From the IMG/VR virus record IMGVR_UViG_3300042563_001410, positions 1 through 29,635 of that record: a DNA stretch of 29,635 bases. One strand, 5' to 3'. Position numbers and translations under genes: made by a program. This document shows, one piece after another, positions 7,521 through 14,819 of the stretch (positions are counted from its first letter, which is position 1; each line of letters begins with the position of its first letter). This stretch comes from a virus. The notes below the pieces were generated by a model. It was given only the letters and a program-made list of their open reading frames with translations, was not told where the DNA came from and ran no database searches.

Positions 7521-7781
7521 ATGCCAAGAGGTAAAGATTCACGAGACCATCCAGGTCGCCGCCCAGTTGACCCACGTATCACGAATACCCAAGATAATGA
7601 TGATGCACCTCCACATGGTATCCCTCGCCCTGATACGTCTAACATCCGCCATGAAGATGACGCACCTCCACATGGTATCCCTCGCCCTAACTTAGATGAA
7701 GTACTTGACCCCTGGGACCCTGAAGATGTTGAAGAAGAGTATAACCTTAGAGAAGAGCGTCTGAAGAAAGGACACTACTAA
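7521..7781 (+). CDS. M-x-R-G-x-D family small protein with internal repeat
   Basis: 86 residues. The N-terminus MPRGKDSRDHPGR is shared with four later genes in this array. Residues about 28-57 hold two copies of DDAPPHGIPRP, encoded by a 27-bp identical direct repeat (7605-7631 and 7662-7688). The C-terminus is acidic then basic (DPEDVEEEYNLREERLKKGHY). Starts 14 bases after the previous stop and overlaps the next by one base (TAATG). Role unknown. Confidence 0.7.
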   Translation: MPRGKDSRDHPGRRPVDPRITNTQDNDDAPPHGIPRPDTSNIRHEDDAPPHGIPRPNLDEVLDPWDPEDVEEEYNLREERLKKGHY

Positions 7782-8176
7782 TGCCGCCAACTGACCATAG
7801 AGGAAATCCAGTAGGAAACCCTGATACATCACATGGTGGGCACCGCCCTACCCCCCGTGTTATCCAAGCGCTTCAACGTTACTATAAAATTGATTCAGAC
7901 ACCGCACAGGAAGTTATTGATGAGCACCGCAAAGGAAACGATTACCTAGACGATGCACATTATGGTGTTGACTACTCAACCCCTTACCACCCTGACAAAC
8001 CCGTTCCAGACGATGACAATGTTGGTAACCGTATTGACCACATTCCTACGGCTATTTCTGAAGCAGTAGACGCTCGTTCAGGTAAAAACTCAATGGGCTA
8101 CAGTTCTCCCTACGAGTACCCACCCACGGTAAAATACAAAGAGTCAAAAGACCCTGCTGAAGGTATTTTTTACTAA
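7781..8176 (+). CDS. hypothetical protein with TDHRGN head, 131 aa
   Basis: The head (PPTDHRGNPVGNP) resembles that of the next gene (TTDHRGNSVGGN), so the two probably share an N-terminal tag. A helical part follows (RVIQALQRYYKIDSDTAQEVIDEHRKG), then a Tyr/Pro-rich tail. TAATG coupling on both sides. No family recognised. Confidence 0.72.
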   Translation: MPPTDHRGNPVGNPDTSHGGHRPTPRVIQALQRYYKIDSDTAQEVIDEHRKGNDYLDDAHYGVDYSTPYHPDKPVPDDDNVGNRIDHIPTAISEAVDARSGKNSMGYSSPYEYPPTVKYKESKDPAEGIFY

Positions 8177-8472
8177 TGACTACTGACCATAGAGGAAATT
8201 CAGTTGGTGGTAACCACCGCTCAACACCACGTAGTGAGTTCCGTGGAATGACTAAAGACACTTTGGCAGGCTATAGAGCACAGGGATACACCCACCCCAC
8301 AGGACCAACAACTATGTTGAATCCATCAGGTGCTGCGAATGCTCGTTCATCGTATCGCACTTACCGAGGTTATGGTGAGTCACCTCAAAATGCTCGCCAT
8401 TTGGCTATTCGTGGAGCCATCACGCAAGGTGGCATGGTAGAGGGTGGCAAACTAGGATGGAATAATCAATAA
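8176..8472 (+). CDS. hypothetical protein with TDHRGN head, 98 aa
   Basis: Shares the N-terminal TDHRGN-x-VG head with the upstream gene. The rest is Gly-, Arg- and Ser-rich, with SSYRTYRGYGESPQNARHLAIRGAI. Low hydrophobicity and no catalytic motif. Coupled by TAATG to both neighbours. Confidence 0.7.
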   Translation: MTTDHRGNSVGGNHRSTPRSEFRGMTKDTLAGYRAQGYTHPTGPTTMLNPSGAANARSSYRTYRGYGESPQNARHLAIRGAITQGGMVEGGKLGWNNQ

Positions 8473-8663
8473 TGGCACGCAGAAAGTCTTTTGATGATGG
8501 ACATGGAATGGACCATCACAAACTACATAACATGTTGCGAGTAGCAGGTGGTGCTGCTATTGGTGCTGCTGGATATGGTCCAATAGGTGCTATTGTAGGT
8601 GGCGTAGCAGCGCATGCTACTAATCAGTATTTTGACAACCGTGAAGAAAACGAGGATTACTAA
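8472..8663 (+). CDS. glycine-zipper membrane-like protein, 63 aa
   Basis: Polar His/Asp-rich head, then a Gly/Ala-spaced hydrophobic stretch (VAGGAAIGAAGYGPIGAIVG, about residues 25-44) typical of glycine-zipper membrane segments, then an acidic tail. Possible membrane insertion or capsid-internal protein. TAATG overlaps on both sides. Confidence 0.7.
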   Translation: MARRKSFDDGHGMDHHKLHNMLRVAGGAAIGAAGYGPIGAIVGGVAAHATNQYFDNREENEDY

Positions 8664-8899
8664 TGCCTCGTGGAGAAGATACTAGTAAACACCCTAATCG
8701 TGGTGTTGACCGTCAATCATTCATGATGACGGGTGCAGATATGGAATACTACCAAAATCGTGCCAATGCTGGTCAAGACGAAGACGGACCACTTTGTAGC
8801 AATTGCACTGACGACATGGGAGAAGCATTGGAGTGGCACGACAGGGAATCTATCCACCCTAGTAAGCGTGTTCCTTGTGTTGGATGTGGAGCAAAATAA
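8663..8899 (+). CDS. M-x-R-G-x-D family protein with zinc knuckles
   Basis: 78 residues: head MPRGEDTSKHPNRG, a middle with DMEYYQNRANAG, and a C-terminal CSNC ... CVGC pair that probably binds zinc. The tag plus a different C-terminal domain is the pattern repeated across this array. TAATG coupled. Confidence 0.72.
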   Translation: MPRGEDTSKHPNRGVDRQSFMMTGADMEYYQNRANAGQDEDGPLCSNCTDDMGEALEWHDRESIHPSKRVPCVGCGAK

Positions 8900-9186
8900 T
8901 GCCTCGTGGAAAAGATACTCGTGACCACCCAAAGCGCCAAGTAGGTCGTCCAAAACCGACCCCTCAATTTGAACTTAATGATGGACCACAGCAAGTAGCC
9001 CGTGACTGGTCACAGGGTAATGATACTGCTTTAGGACGTTTTGCATCAAAAGGTGAAATCAGTGAAGGTACTTTTGCGGAAATTAACCAAACTTTAGATT
9101 ATGGCGCTCCTCACCCACGTGAAAAAGAGCGTCTTACAAATTTGCGTAAACACTTAGAAGCGCAAAAAGACAACGAGGAGCAGTAA
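8899..9186 (+). CDS. M-x-R-G-x-D family protein, 95 aa
   Basis: Starts at the ATG overlapping the previous stop (TAATG), which gives the head MPRGKDTRDHPKRQVGRPKP; an upstream in-frame start at 8875 would lie inside the previous zinc-knuckle gene. The C-terminal half is a charged helix (REKERLTNLRKHLEAQKDNEEQ). Function unknown. Confidence 0.72.
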   Translation: MPRGKDTRDHPKRQVGRPKPTPQFELNDGPQQVARDWSQGNDTALGRFASKGEISEGTFAEINQTLDYGAPHPREKERLTNLRKHLEAQKDNEEQ

Positions 9187-9386
9187 TGTCACGAGGGCGT
9201 GATGAACGAAATAATCCTAAGCGCAACCCAGTAGTTGTGCGGAATGTTAATACTCCTAATGTTCTTTGGGTTAACTTTGCTAATCCGTCTGAACCGCACG
9301 ATGCAGTTACAGAATATATTATGGAACAAAAACAACAAAGTTCTCGTGCCGCCCACCCATCTAATACACCTAAGGAACCCCAATGA
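9186..9386 (+). CDS. M-x-R-G-x-D family protein, 66 aa
   Basis: Head MSRGRDERNNPKRNP, then a short hydrophobic stretch (NVLWVNFANP) and a Gln/Ser-rich tail. TAATG coupled upstream and ATGA coupled downstream. Function unknown. Confidence 0.68.
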   Translation: MSRGRDERNNPKRNPVVVRNVNTPNVLWVNFANPSEPHDAVTEYIMEQKQQSSRAAHPSNTPKEPQ

Positions 9387-9637
9387 CTAGAGGAATTGAC
9401 GAGCGGGATAACCCCGCAAGAATTGCACACATGATGGCAGCAGAACCACAAGTTCTTGCTGCTGCTTTGGGCGCTTACAATGCTTTAAATGCAAATAACA
9501 TTCCAAATAGCCATGACCCAGGTGGCATTGCAGAAACTAACCATGACATGCGTGCAATGAGCCGTATGCAGGGTACCCGCCGTGACATTATTGCATCTCT
9601 TTCACAATCACCACAAGTTGTTGCTGACATCCAATAA
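9383..9637 (+). CDS. M-x-R-G-x-D family protein, 84 aa
   Basis: Head MTRGIDERDNPARI, then Ala/Met-rich helices (MMAAEPQVLAAALGAYNAL; MRAMSRMQGTRRDIIASL). Fifth and last member of the tagged set. ATGA upstream, TAATG downstream. Confidence 0.7.
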   Translation: MTRGIDERDNPARIAHMMAAEPQVLAAALGAYNALNANNIPNSHDPGGIAETNHDMRAMSRMQGTRRDIIASLSQSPQVVADIQ

Positions 9638-9942
9638 TGCAAGTTCCGTACAAGCCCAATCAGTCTCATACAGAGATGCTGGTAGACCAGGCTTTACAAT
9701 CTTATTTGCTACCCCCAGAACAAATTAGAGCAATTCGTCCGCTTGTACCACAACAGTTGTTTCCACAAACCCGTGGGTTTAACCGTCAAGAAATGACTAT
9801 AATGGATGTACTTGATACTCCAAGAACTATGCCAACTTATAGCCGTTGGGTTTCAGGTGCTCCAGTTATGTTCCGTAATGGTTTTATGGAAGACAACTTT
9901 GAAGGTTCTAGTCGCTACTCAATGCAAGGATTGTGGGCATAA
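9637..9942 (+). CDS. hypothetical protein, 101 aa
   Basis: No shared tag. Residues 10-45 look helical (MLVDQALQSYLLPPEQIRAIRPL); the remainder is Arg/Gly/Met-rich. TAATG coupling upstream and downstream places it in the same operon. Not recognised. Confidence 0.7.
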   Translation: MQVPYKPNQSHTEMLVDQALQSYLLPPEQIRAIRPLVPQQLFPQTRGFNRQEMTIMDVLDTPRTMPTYSRWVSGAPVMFRNGFMEDNFEGSSRYSMQGLWA

Positions 9943-10169
9943 TGGAAAATGAAACAAACTACCATGAAGAGGCTCGTAAATTGATGGAGACCCATTCTCC
10001 TCATGTTCTTACAGCCATTCTTGCGCAACATATCCAGCGCAACCATGGTATGTCAGAAACTGAAGCATGGGGAAGCGCCTCTGACCTTTTGAAGCAACAT
10101 GGCACCACATCTACTTTGCAAAGTATTCTTGCTAACCAAATTGAAAAGTCTGCACAAGCAGGTCAATAG
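9942..10169 (+). CDS. small helical protein, 75 aa
   Basis: The start at 9942 (TAATG) is preferred over the in-frame ATG at 9933. The chain is wholly helical in appearance: HEEARKLMETHSPHVLTAIL and SETEAWGSASDLLKQHG. Acidic. Possibly a scaffold-like or regulatory protein; no family recognised. Confidence 0.68.
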   Translation: MENETNYHEEARKLMETHSPHVLTAILAQHIQRNHGMSETEAWGSASDLLKQHGTTSTLQSILANQIEKSAQAGQ

Positions 10170-10171
10170 TA

Positions 10172-11701
10172 ATGACAGATTCAGACTTCAATACAAATAA
10201 AGATATTAACCGCTACTTGCAACAGCAAGGGCGTGCTCCACAAAGCCACATGGACTGGGAAATGTGGCGTAAGACAGGACAACCTGGGACGTACCAAGCA
10301 CCTCCAGGTTCACCTTCTACCTTTCGGGGTGTCCGTGGCGGTGGCGGTGGACCCAATTATGATACTGGTGTAAACCATTACAACATGTTTACAGGCTTGA
10401 ACGATACCATTGAAAAGACTGTTGGTGGCGTAGGTGGCTGGGCCGCTAAAAAATACAAAGACTCACGTGATGGTAAAATGGATAAAGACAATTCAGGCTC
10501 AACCGCCTCTTCAAGAAATGGTTCCGATATGGCAGACGATGGTTTAATGGGTCCTCCAGTTGCAGGTGGTGGACGAAGCCAAAATGCATCTATTACTTCC
10601 CCTGCTAATAGTCGTGGTATGCGCCGTGGTCGGCGTGGAGATTTTAGTGGTGCGTTAGCATCACATGGCATTACCATGGTTCAAGGTAACGACAACTACG
10701 GAACTGTCTACGGTAATATGGGAGGCGCTAATGTTGGAAACGGCGATTACGATAACTCCTTTCAATCCAAAAATAGTGGAGGACGACAGACAGCCTTCAG
10801 CGGAAACAACAGTACATTCGGTGGTGGTAGTCCAACTCCTCCAGTTGGTCCCACAACGCCGACTCCACCGCCGCCACCGCCGACTCCTCCAGTCGGTCCT
10901 ACTCCGCCTCCAACTCCGCCAGTAGGTCCTACTCCGCCAATTTATGGCCCACCACCGCCACCTCCTTTTCCACCAGCACCGCCACCAATAAAGATGCAGC
11001 CTCCTGGAACTCCTCCACAAATTGGTGCTCCTCCAGTAGGTCCTGGTCGCCCACAAATTCCAGTTGGACAGCAAACTAGTGCTCCACCAGTAGGTCCACA
11101 AACACCTGTTGCGGGTCCACAGCGTCCAGGTACTCCTGCAATTGGTGCAGGACCACAACCTGCTGGTGCTATTGAATCAGGTCCACAACCTATGGGTCAA
11201 CTTGACGAAAGTAACCGTACTAAAGTGCCAGATGGTCTTTACGCTCATGCTAATGACGAAAAGGGTGGTCCTGAGGCTGCCACAGCCCGTCAAAAATTAA
11301 ATGAAAAAGGTGTTAATGGACCTTGGCTTTCCGAAACAGCAGGTCCACAAGCGCCAGCAGCAGGACCAATGTCACAACCTGTTCAAGGTCCTAAGTCTGG
11401 GTATGCTACTGCTCAAGAAGCAACTGCTGCTGCTACAGGTAACATTGGTGCTCCCAAGACTCAGGGTCGTAAGATTAACGAGCAAGGTGGAGTTGGCGCT
11501 AAAAAATATGGTCCAGCAAAACCAAAACCAAAAATTGGTGACCCAGACTATAAACCAGTCATGGGTAAAAATCCTTTAAATGATAAAGCATCAATGAAAC
11601 CTTTAACTACTTTAATTCCACAAACAGTTGAAGGCCCAAAGTCAGTTGCCTCTAAAGCACCTGCTAAAAAAGCAGCCGCAAAACCCAAAGGAAAGAAGTA
11701 A
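10172..11701 (+). CDS. proline-rich repeat protein with lysine-rich tail, 509 aa
   Basis: The largest protein of the array, of low complexity. Residues 1-50 are folded-looking (YLQQQGRAPQSHMDWEMWRK). Residues 50-215 are Gly/Ser/Asn-rich. Residues about 220-340 are Pro-rich with five PPVGP units and several poly-Pro runs. Residues 340-480 carry GPQ/AGP repeats and, near 435, INEQGGVGAKKYGPAKP, which recurs at the start of the protein at 12891. The end is Ala/Lys-rich (SKAPAKKAAAKPKGKK), like histone-H1-type DNA-binding tails. Likely extended and nucleic-acid- or surface-binding; could be a virion or internal DNA-condensing protein, but this is inference. Confidence 0.78.
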   Translation: MTDSDFNTNKDINRYLQQQGRAPQSHMDWEMWRKTGQPGTYQAPPGSPSTFRGVRGGGGGPNYDTGVNHYNMFTGLNDTIEKTVGGVGGWAAKKYKDSRDGKMDKDNSGSTASSRNGSDMADDGLMGPPVAGGGRSQNASITSPANSRGMRRGRRGDFSGALASHGITMVQGNDNYGTVYGNMGGANVGNGDYDNSFQSKNSGGRQTAFSGNNSTFGGGSPTPPVGPTTPTPPPPPPTPPVGPTPPPTPPVGPTPPIYGPPPPPPFPPAPPPIKMQPPGTPPQIGAPPVGPGRPQIPVGQQTSAPPVGPQTPVAGPQRPGTPAIGAGPQPAGAIESGPQPMGQLDESNRTKVPDGLYAHANDEKGGPEAATARQKLNEKGVNGPWLSETAGPQAPAAGPMSQPVQGPKSGYATAQEATAAATGNIGAPKTQGRKINEQGGVGAKKYGPAKPKPKIGDPDYKPVMGKNPLNDKASMKPLTTLIPQTVEGPKSVASKAPAKKAAAKPKGKK

Positions 11702-11704
11702 ATT

Positions 11705-11902
11705 ATGGCAGTTAATGAATCCCGCTCATGCAATCGTGACCTCACTCTAGGTGCAGGCGATGGCAAGTTTAAATCACTTACCCCAAACCGTGGTGGCAAT
11801 GTTGACCCAACAGCAGCCGCTATTCGCAAAAACATGCTTCAAATTCAATATAATATTCAAGAAGCACCAAACTTCCCAAATTTTGAATCGCACCTTCAGT
11901 AA
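11705..11902 (+). CDS. small hypothetical protein, 65 aa
   Basis: Starts 3 bases after the previous stop. MAVNESRSCNRDLTLGAGDG head and a helical C-terminal part (AAAIRKNMLQIQYNIQ). Last gene of the coupled operon before a 61-bp intergenic region. Not recognised. Confidence 0.66.
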   Translation: MAVNESRSCNRDLTLGAGDGKFKSLTPNRGGNVDPTAAAIRKNMLQIQYNIQEAPNFPNFESHLQ

Positions 11903-11905
11903 CAG

Positions 11906-11935
11906 TAGACAACACCACTAGGTATCATGTAAGAT
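11906..11935 (+). promoter_or_regulatory. candidate promoter before the 11964 gene
   Basis: TAGACA (11906-11911), 18 bases, TAAGAT (11930-11935). The -10 lies in a small inverted repeat (AGGTATC 11920-11926 / GATACCT 11933-11939). A 12/13 copy of the dispersed 13-bp motif follows at 11937-11949 and runs into the ribosome site CTAGGAG. By-eye call. Confidence 0.4.
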
Positions 11936-11963
11936 ACCTTACAGAAACTACTAGGAGCACAAA

Positions 11964-12431
11964 ATGGCTGATAAAGACTTTGACCGTCTACTTGTATGCA
12001 AAACCCATGGGGTTATGTGGAAGATGCGTCCGTATGATGGACCACCTGAATATGACCAAGAGTTGCGTGAACTATGTGACCGACATAACGCACAGGTACC
12101 CGACCCTCAGAACTGTAGAGCATTAATCTATCGCACAGACCCAGAAACTGCATCTAAGTTAGATGTAGAAACAGCACTTAAAAGAGAGTTGCAAGACCAA
12201 GATGTTTACATCCGTGACTTCCGAGATGAGTTAAAAGTTGATGCACTCAAATGTTTTAGTCGTCACAACCGACCAAGTCAGGGTTGCATTGATTGGTGCA
12301 ATGACGATAAGACTATTGGACGTAAAACTGGTATTCCTAAAGAAAAACGACAATATGTGTGTATGTACTGCCCTGCCGCCGAATACTATACGCATCGCCA
12401 ACGCACTGAAATGGGTCTTTACGACAAGTGA
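11964..12431 (+). CDS. Cys/His-rich hypothetical protein, 155 aa
   Basis: Preceded by CTAGGAG 8 bases upstream, the same ribosome site as the SpoVS gene. Cys and His are spread through the chain: CKTHG near residue 12, CDRHN, then CFSRHNRPSQGCIDWC and CMYCPAAEYYTHRQR near the C-terminus, suggesting a zinc or iron-sulfur fold. Similar proteins seem familiar from actinophages without an assigned role. GTG overlap with the next gene. Confidence 0.75.
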   Translation: MADKDFDRLLVCKTHGVMWKMRPYDGPPEYDQELRELCDRHNAQVPDPQNCRALIYRTDPETASKLDVETALKRELQDQDVYIRDFRDELKVDALKCFSRHNRPSQGCIDWCNDDKTIGRKTGIPKEKRQYVCMYCPAAEYYTHRQRTEMGLYDK

Positions 12432-12904
12432 TTCTAATTAATTTTGATGCCATTGCTTCCCCTGGTGATGAAATTGGTGCTCGTATTCCACGAAAAGAAA
12501 TGCGCCGACTATGGGGAGCCCTAAATGCTGGGTACAACAACAAGTTAGCCATCATGGCTACAGGCATTACAAATACTCCCATTCTTCTTGAATGGTTAAA
12601 GCGTGAAGGCTACAAAGCCACTACCGTAGACATTGTTTTAGAAGACAGTGTGGATGTAAAGATTGACCGTGTTGCTTCTTTTAATGCTGTTTACGGCAAA
12701 ATTAATTGGTACATAGATATTGACCCAATTGCTGTTGCGAAGGTTGCGCATATGGGTATACCCACGCTACTATTGACGGTACCCGACACCATCCGACTTG
12801 AATGGAACGAAGAAAGAGTTCTAAAAAGTTGGGATGTACTTGTTGAGGAAATTGAAAGCCAAGCATTAGCGAAGGCAGAAAGGACATGGCGTGAGTCAGA
12901 TTAA
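12428..12904 (+). CDS. HAD-like fold protein, probably non-canonical
   Basis: 158 residues, GTG start overlapping the previous stop. The strand pattern MILINFDAIA, LAIMATGIT, WYIDIDPIAVAKVAHMGIPTLLLTVP follows a HAD-like Rossmann layout; the last segment is the phage HAD pattern D-x-x-P ... GIPTLL ... P. The usual DxDG nucleophile motif is replaced by NFDAI, so catalysis is doubtful. May bind nucleotides or act as a regulatory relative. Fold inferred by eye. Confidence 0.6.
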   Translation: MILINFDAIASPGDEIGARIPRKEMRRLWGALNAGYNNKLAIMATGITNTPILLEWLKREGYKATTVDIVLEDSVDVKIDRVASFNAVYGKINWYIDIDPIAVAKVAHMGIPTLLLTVPDTIRLEWNEERVLKSWDVLVEEIESQALAKAERTWRESD

Positions 12905-13184
12905 TGAACATGGGGGCGTTGGTTCAGAACCATACGGTCCACCAAAACCACTCATAATGAATTTTGATGAATGGATGGCTTACGGGTTGGAAAACAGTTT
13001 TTGTGGACCCCCTGTATGCATCACCCATGATGGAGAACCAATGACCGAGGGAGAATACGAAGAGTTTGAACAAGGGCTTGACCCCTGCATCCACATGATT
13101 CGCCCCTACCACGATGTTGCAGAGCGTCTACTCGTGGAATCTGCCCATTCTCCATCAATCTGGCGCAGGCCAGGTTGGGAGTGA
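12891..13184 (+). CDS. small protein with INE-GGVG motif, 97 aa
   Basis: GTG start with AAGGA 6 bases upstream. Residues 4-20 (INEHGGVGSEPYGPPKP) closely match a segment near residue 435 of the 509-residue proline-rich protein, suggesting a shared binding element. The remainder is acidic with three Cys (FCGPPVC ... DPCIHMI) and a C-terminal Trp/Arg/Pro end. Overlaps neighbours by 14 and 4 bp. Confidence 0.68.
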   Translation: MSQINEHGGVGSEPYGPPKPLIMNFDEWMAYGLENSFCGPPVCITHDGEPMTEGEYEEFEQGLDPCIHMIRPYHDVAERLLVESAHSPSIWRRPGWE

Positions 13185-14620
13185 AAGTCTTTTTCGGAGG
13201 GTCAGAAAAAGGTTCATATCGGCGTATGTTGCTTGACAACAACGTCAAGCATTTTGCTCTAAATCTCACACATTTACCAATTCCTAAAAAGAAGGAATTT
13301 GTATTGTCAGACATTTTTCAAGGTAACGAAATCATTATCTATACTTCTGAAAATGATGAAGATTTGACTCGTTTTGATGATTTTGTACGTAATTACGCAG
13401 ATGACATTTCCATTGTTATTGGTCGCCCTGATTATGATGGAGCATGGCTTGGGGATAAGTATGTTCCTGTATGGAATGATGAAACTGACTTAGAACGCCT
13501 TGCGTGGCTTTGTCAAAAGTATGGTCGTGTAGCCATCTCAGACAAGGCTGTAAACCCTCGTAACATGGTCAGAATTCGCCAATTGGCAGCCCGTTGGGGA
13601 GCCAAACTTATTGGCATTACTTCTAAGCCTGACCTCATTGAGCACCTTCCTTGGGATGCTGTTATTGTCAATTCTTGGACTTCTGTCATCCGCTACGGGG
13701 AAACTCAGGTTTGGGATGGTCATGGTTTGCGCCGTTATCCAGCCCAGCAAAAAGAGTCTGCCAGAAAGAAGCACCGAGCAGATATTATACGACTTGATGT
13801 GGACATAGATTCTGTAATGGAGGATGATGTTGCCACTGTTGGCACTCTTGCTATCCGTTCTTGGCAACAATGGGAGACCCATACTTTTGGGGCCTATGAC
13901 CCTTCTGTGGCTGATGACGAAGACGAGTTTGGACCCCCTTCTGACCCCCCAATAATTACTATTGGGGGTGTTACCCCTCCTTTTCAAAAAGTGGCTCCAG
14001 GGGGGTCAAGTATTACTACAGCCCCATCAAATGAGCGGCACGAAAGAGGGCGGTCATTACTACCCGTAATGGGCATTGAATCTGTGGTGTCTTTAGGCCA
14101 TAGAACCGTTGGAAATGATGGAGAAGAACTAGAAATTGAGCCTGAGAAGGTTAACCTTCTAAAATATAATGCTGACCCACTAAGGGAGTGCAATAATTGC
14201 TATTTGGCTCCCCGATGCCCTCAATTTAACGAAAATGCGACATGTGCGTTTTCTTTGCCTTTAGAGATTAAGTCCAAAGACCAACTTCAGGCTGCTATGA
14301 AGGCTTTATTGGAGATGCAAGTAGGTCGTGTAATGTTCGCTAGGTTCGCTGAAGAACTAGAAGGACAAGGTCTTGATTCCAGCCTTTCTACAGAAATTGA
14401 CCGAGTATTTAACCTTGTGGAGAAAATGGCTCGCATCAGTGACAACCGAGAAATGCTTCGTATTGAAGTTGAGACTCGTGGGTCTAGTGGCGTTCTTTCA
14501 AGACTGTTTGGACAAAAAGTTGGGGAGACCAGCAAGATGCTTCCTAATGGTGGATTAAGCGAAGAAGCCACCGATGCCCTGTATGCAGATGTCATTGACT
14601 TTTCTGATGAAGACTCTTGA
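13181..14620 (+). CDS. large two-part hypothetical protein (about 479 aa)
   Basis: GTG at 13181 overlaps the previous stop (GTGA); an in-frame TTG at 13175 is the alternative. The N-terminal part (to about 210) starts VKVFFGGSEKGSYRRMLLDNNVKHFALNLTHL and alternates strands and helices like an alpha/beta barrel. A Pro/Gly-rich linker follows (about 235-285). The C-terminal part has CNNCYLAPRCPQF ... CAF, then a long helical segment (LQAAMKALLEMQVGRVMFARFAEELEG ... LSTEIDRVFNLVEK) and GVLSRLFG. It resembles uncharacterised actinophage proteins. A terminase-small-subunit-like or base-modification role is possible but cannot be supported from the sequence. Confidence 0.75.
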   Translation: MKVFFGGSEKGSYRRMLLDNNVKHFALNLTHLPIPKKKEFVLSDIFQGNEIIIYTSENDEDLTRFDDFVRNYADDISIVIGRPDYDGAWLGDKYVPVWNDETDLERLAWLCQKYGRVAISDKAVNPRNMVRIRQLAARWGAKLIGITSKPDLIEHLPWDAVIVNSWTSVIRYGETQVWDGHGLRRYPAQQKESARKKHRADIIRLDVDIDSVMEDDVATVGTLAIRSWQQWETHTFGAYDPSVADDEDEFGPPSDPPIITIGGVTPPFQKVAPGGSSITTAPSNERHERGRSLLPVMGIESVVSLGHRTVGNDGEELEIEPEKVNLLKYNADPLRECNNCYLAPRCPQFNENATCAFSLPLEIKSKDQLQAAMKALLEMQVGRVMFARFAEELEGQGLDSSLSTEIDRVFNLVEKMARISDNREMLRIEVETRGSSGVLSRLFGQKVGETSKMLPNGGLSEEATDALYADVIDFSDEDS

Positions 14621-14645
14621 CATAACCATAAGTACCACCTAAAAT
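14617..14645 (+). promoter_or_regulatory. strong sigma70-type promoter
   Basis: TTGACA (14617-14622), 17 bases, TAAAAT (14640-14645): consensus -35, near-consensus -10 and optimal spacing. It overlaps the end of the large gene and faces the 14667 gene, so it probably drives the dehydratase-nucleotidase-WhiB operon to the terminator at 17.35 kb. No 13-bp repeat lies upstream of it. Confidence 0.75.
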
Positions 14646-14666
14646 CAACTGAGTTTGGAGCATAAA

Positions 14667-14819
14667 ATGATAATAATTGGTTTATTAGTATTTAACACTT
14701 ATCTTCTTTGGAAGATTCTCAGTACCCTTAGATACATGTCTCTAAACCCTACAAATGATGACCTTTGGGACATCTTTGCTGAATACATAGAATCACAAGA
14801 CCCTGAAGAGGAATATTAA
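14667..14819 (+). CDS. small membrane protein, 50 aa
   Basis: GGAG 6 bases before the ATG. An N-terminal hydrophobic helix (MIIIGLLVFNTYLLW) is followed by a polar, acidic tail (DDLWDIFAEYIESQDPEEEY). First gene downstream of a strong promoter; its TAA is directly followed by the ATG of the dehydratase. A one-span membrane anchor is the likely topology. Confidence 0.65.
   Translation: MIIIGLLVFNTYLLWKILSTLRYMSLNPTNDDLWDIFAEYIESQDPEEEY

Noticed and set aside
10661-11158. Leftward 165-codon open frame rich in Trp, Arg and Ser
   Set aside because: It is the complement of the proline-codon repeats of the 509-residue protein.
13181-14620. DpdA or tRNA-guanine-transglycosylase assignment for the large protein
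   Set aside because: The N-terminal part has a barrel-like pattern but I could not identify the catalytic residues or zinc site of that family.
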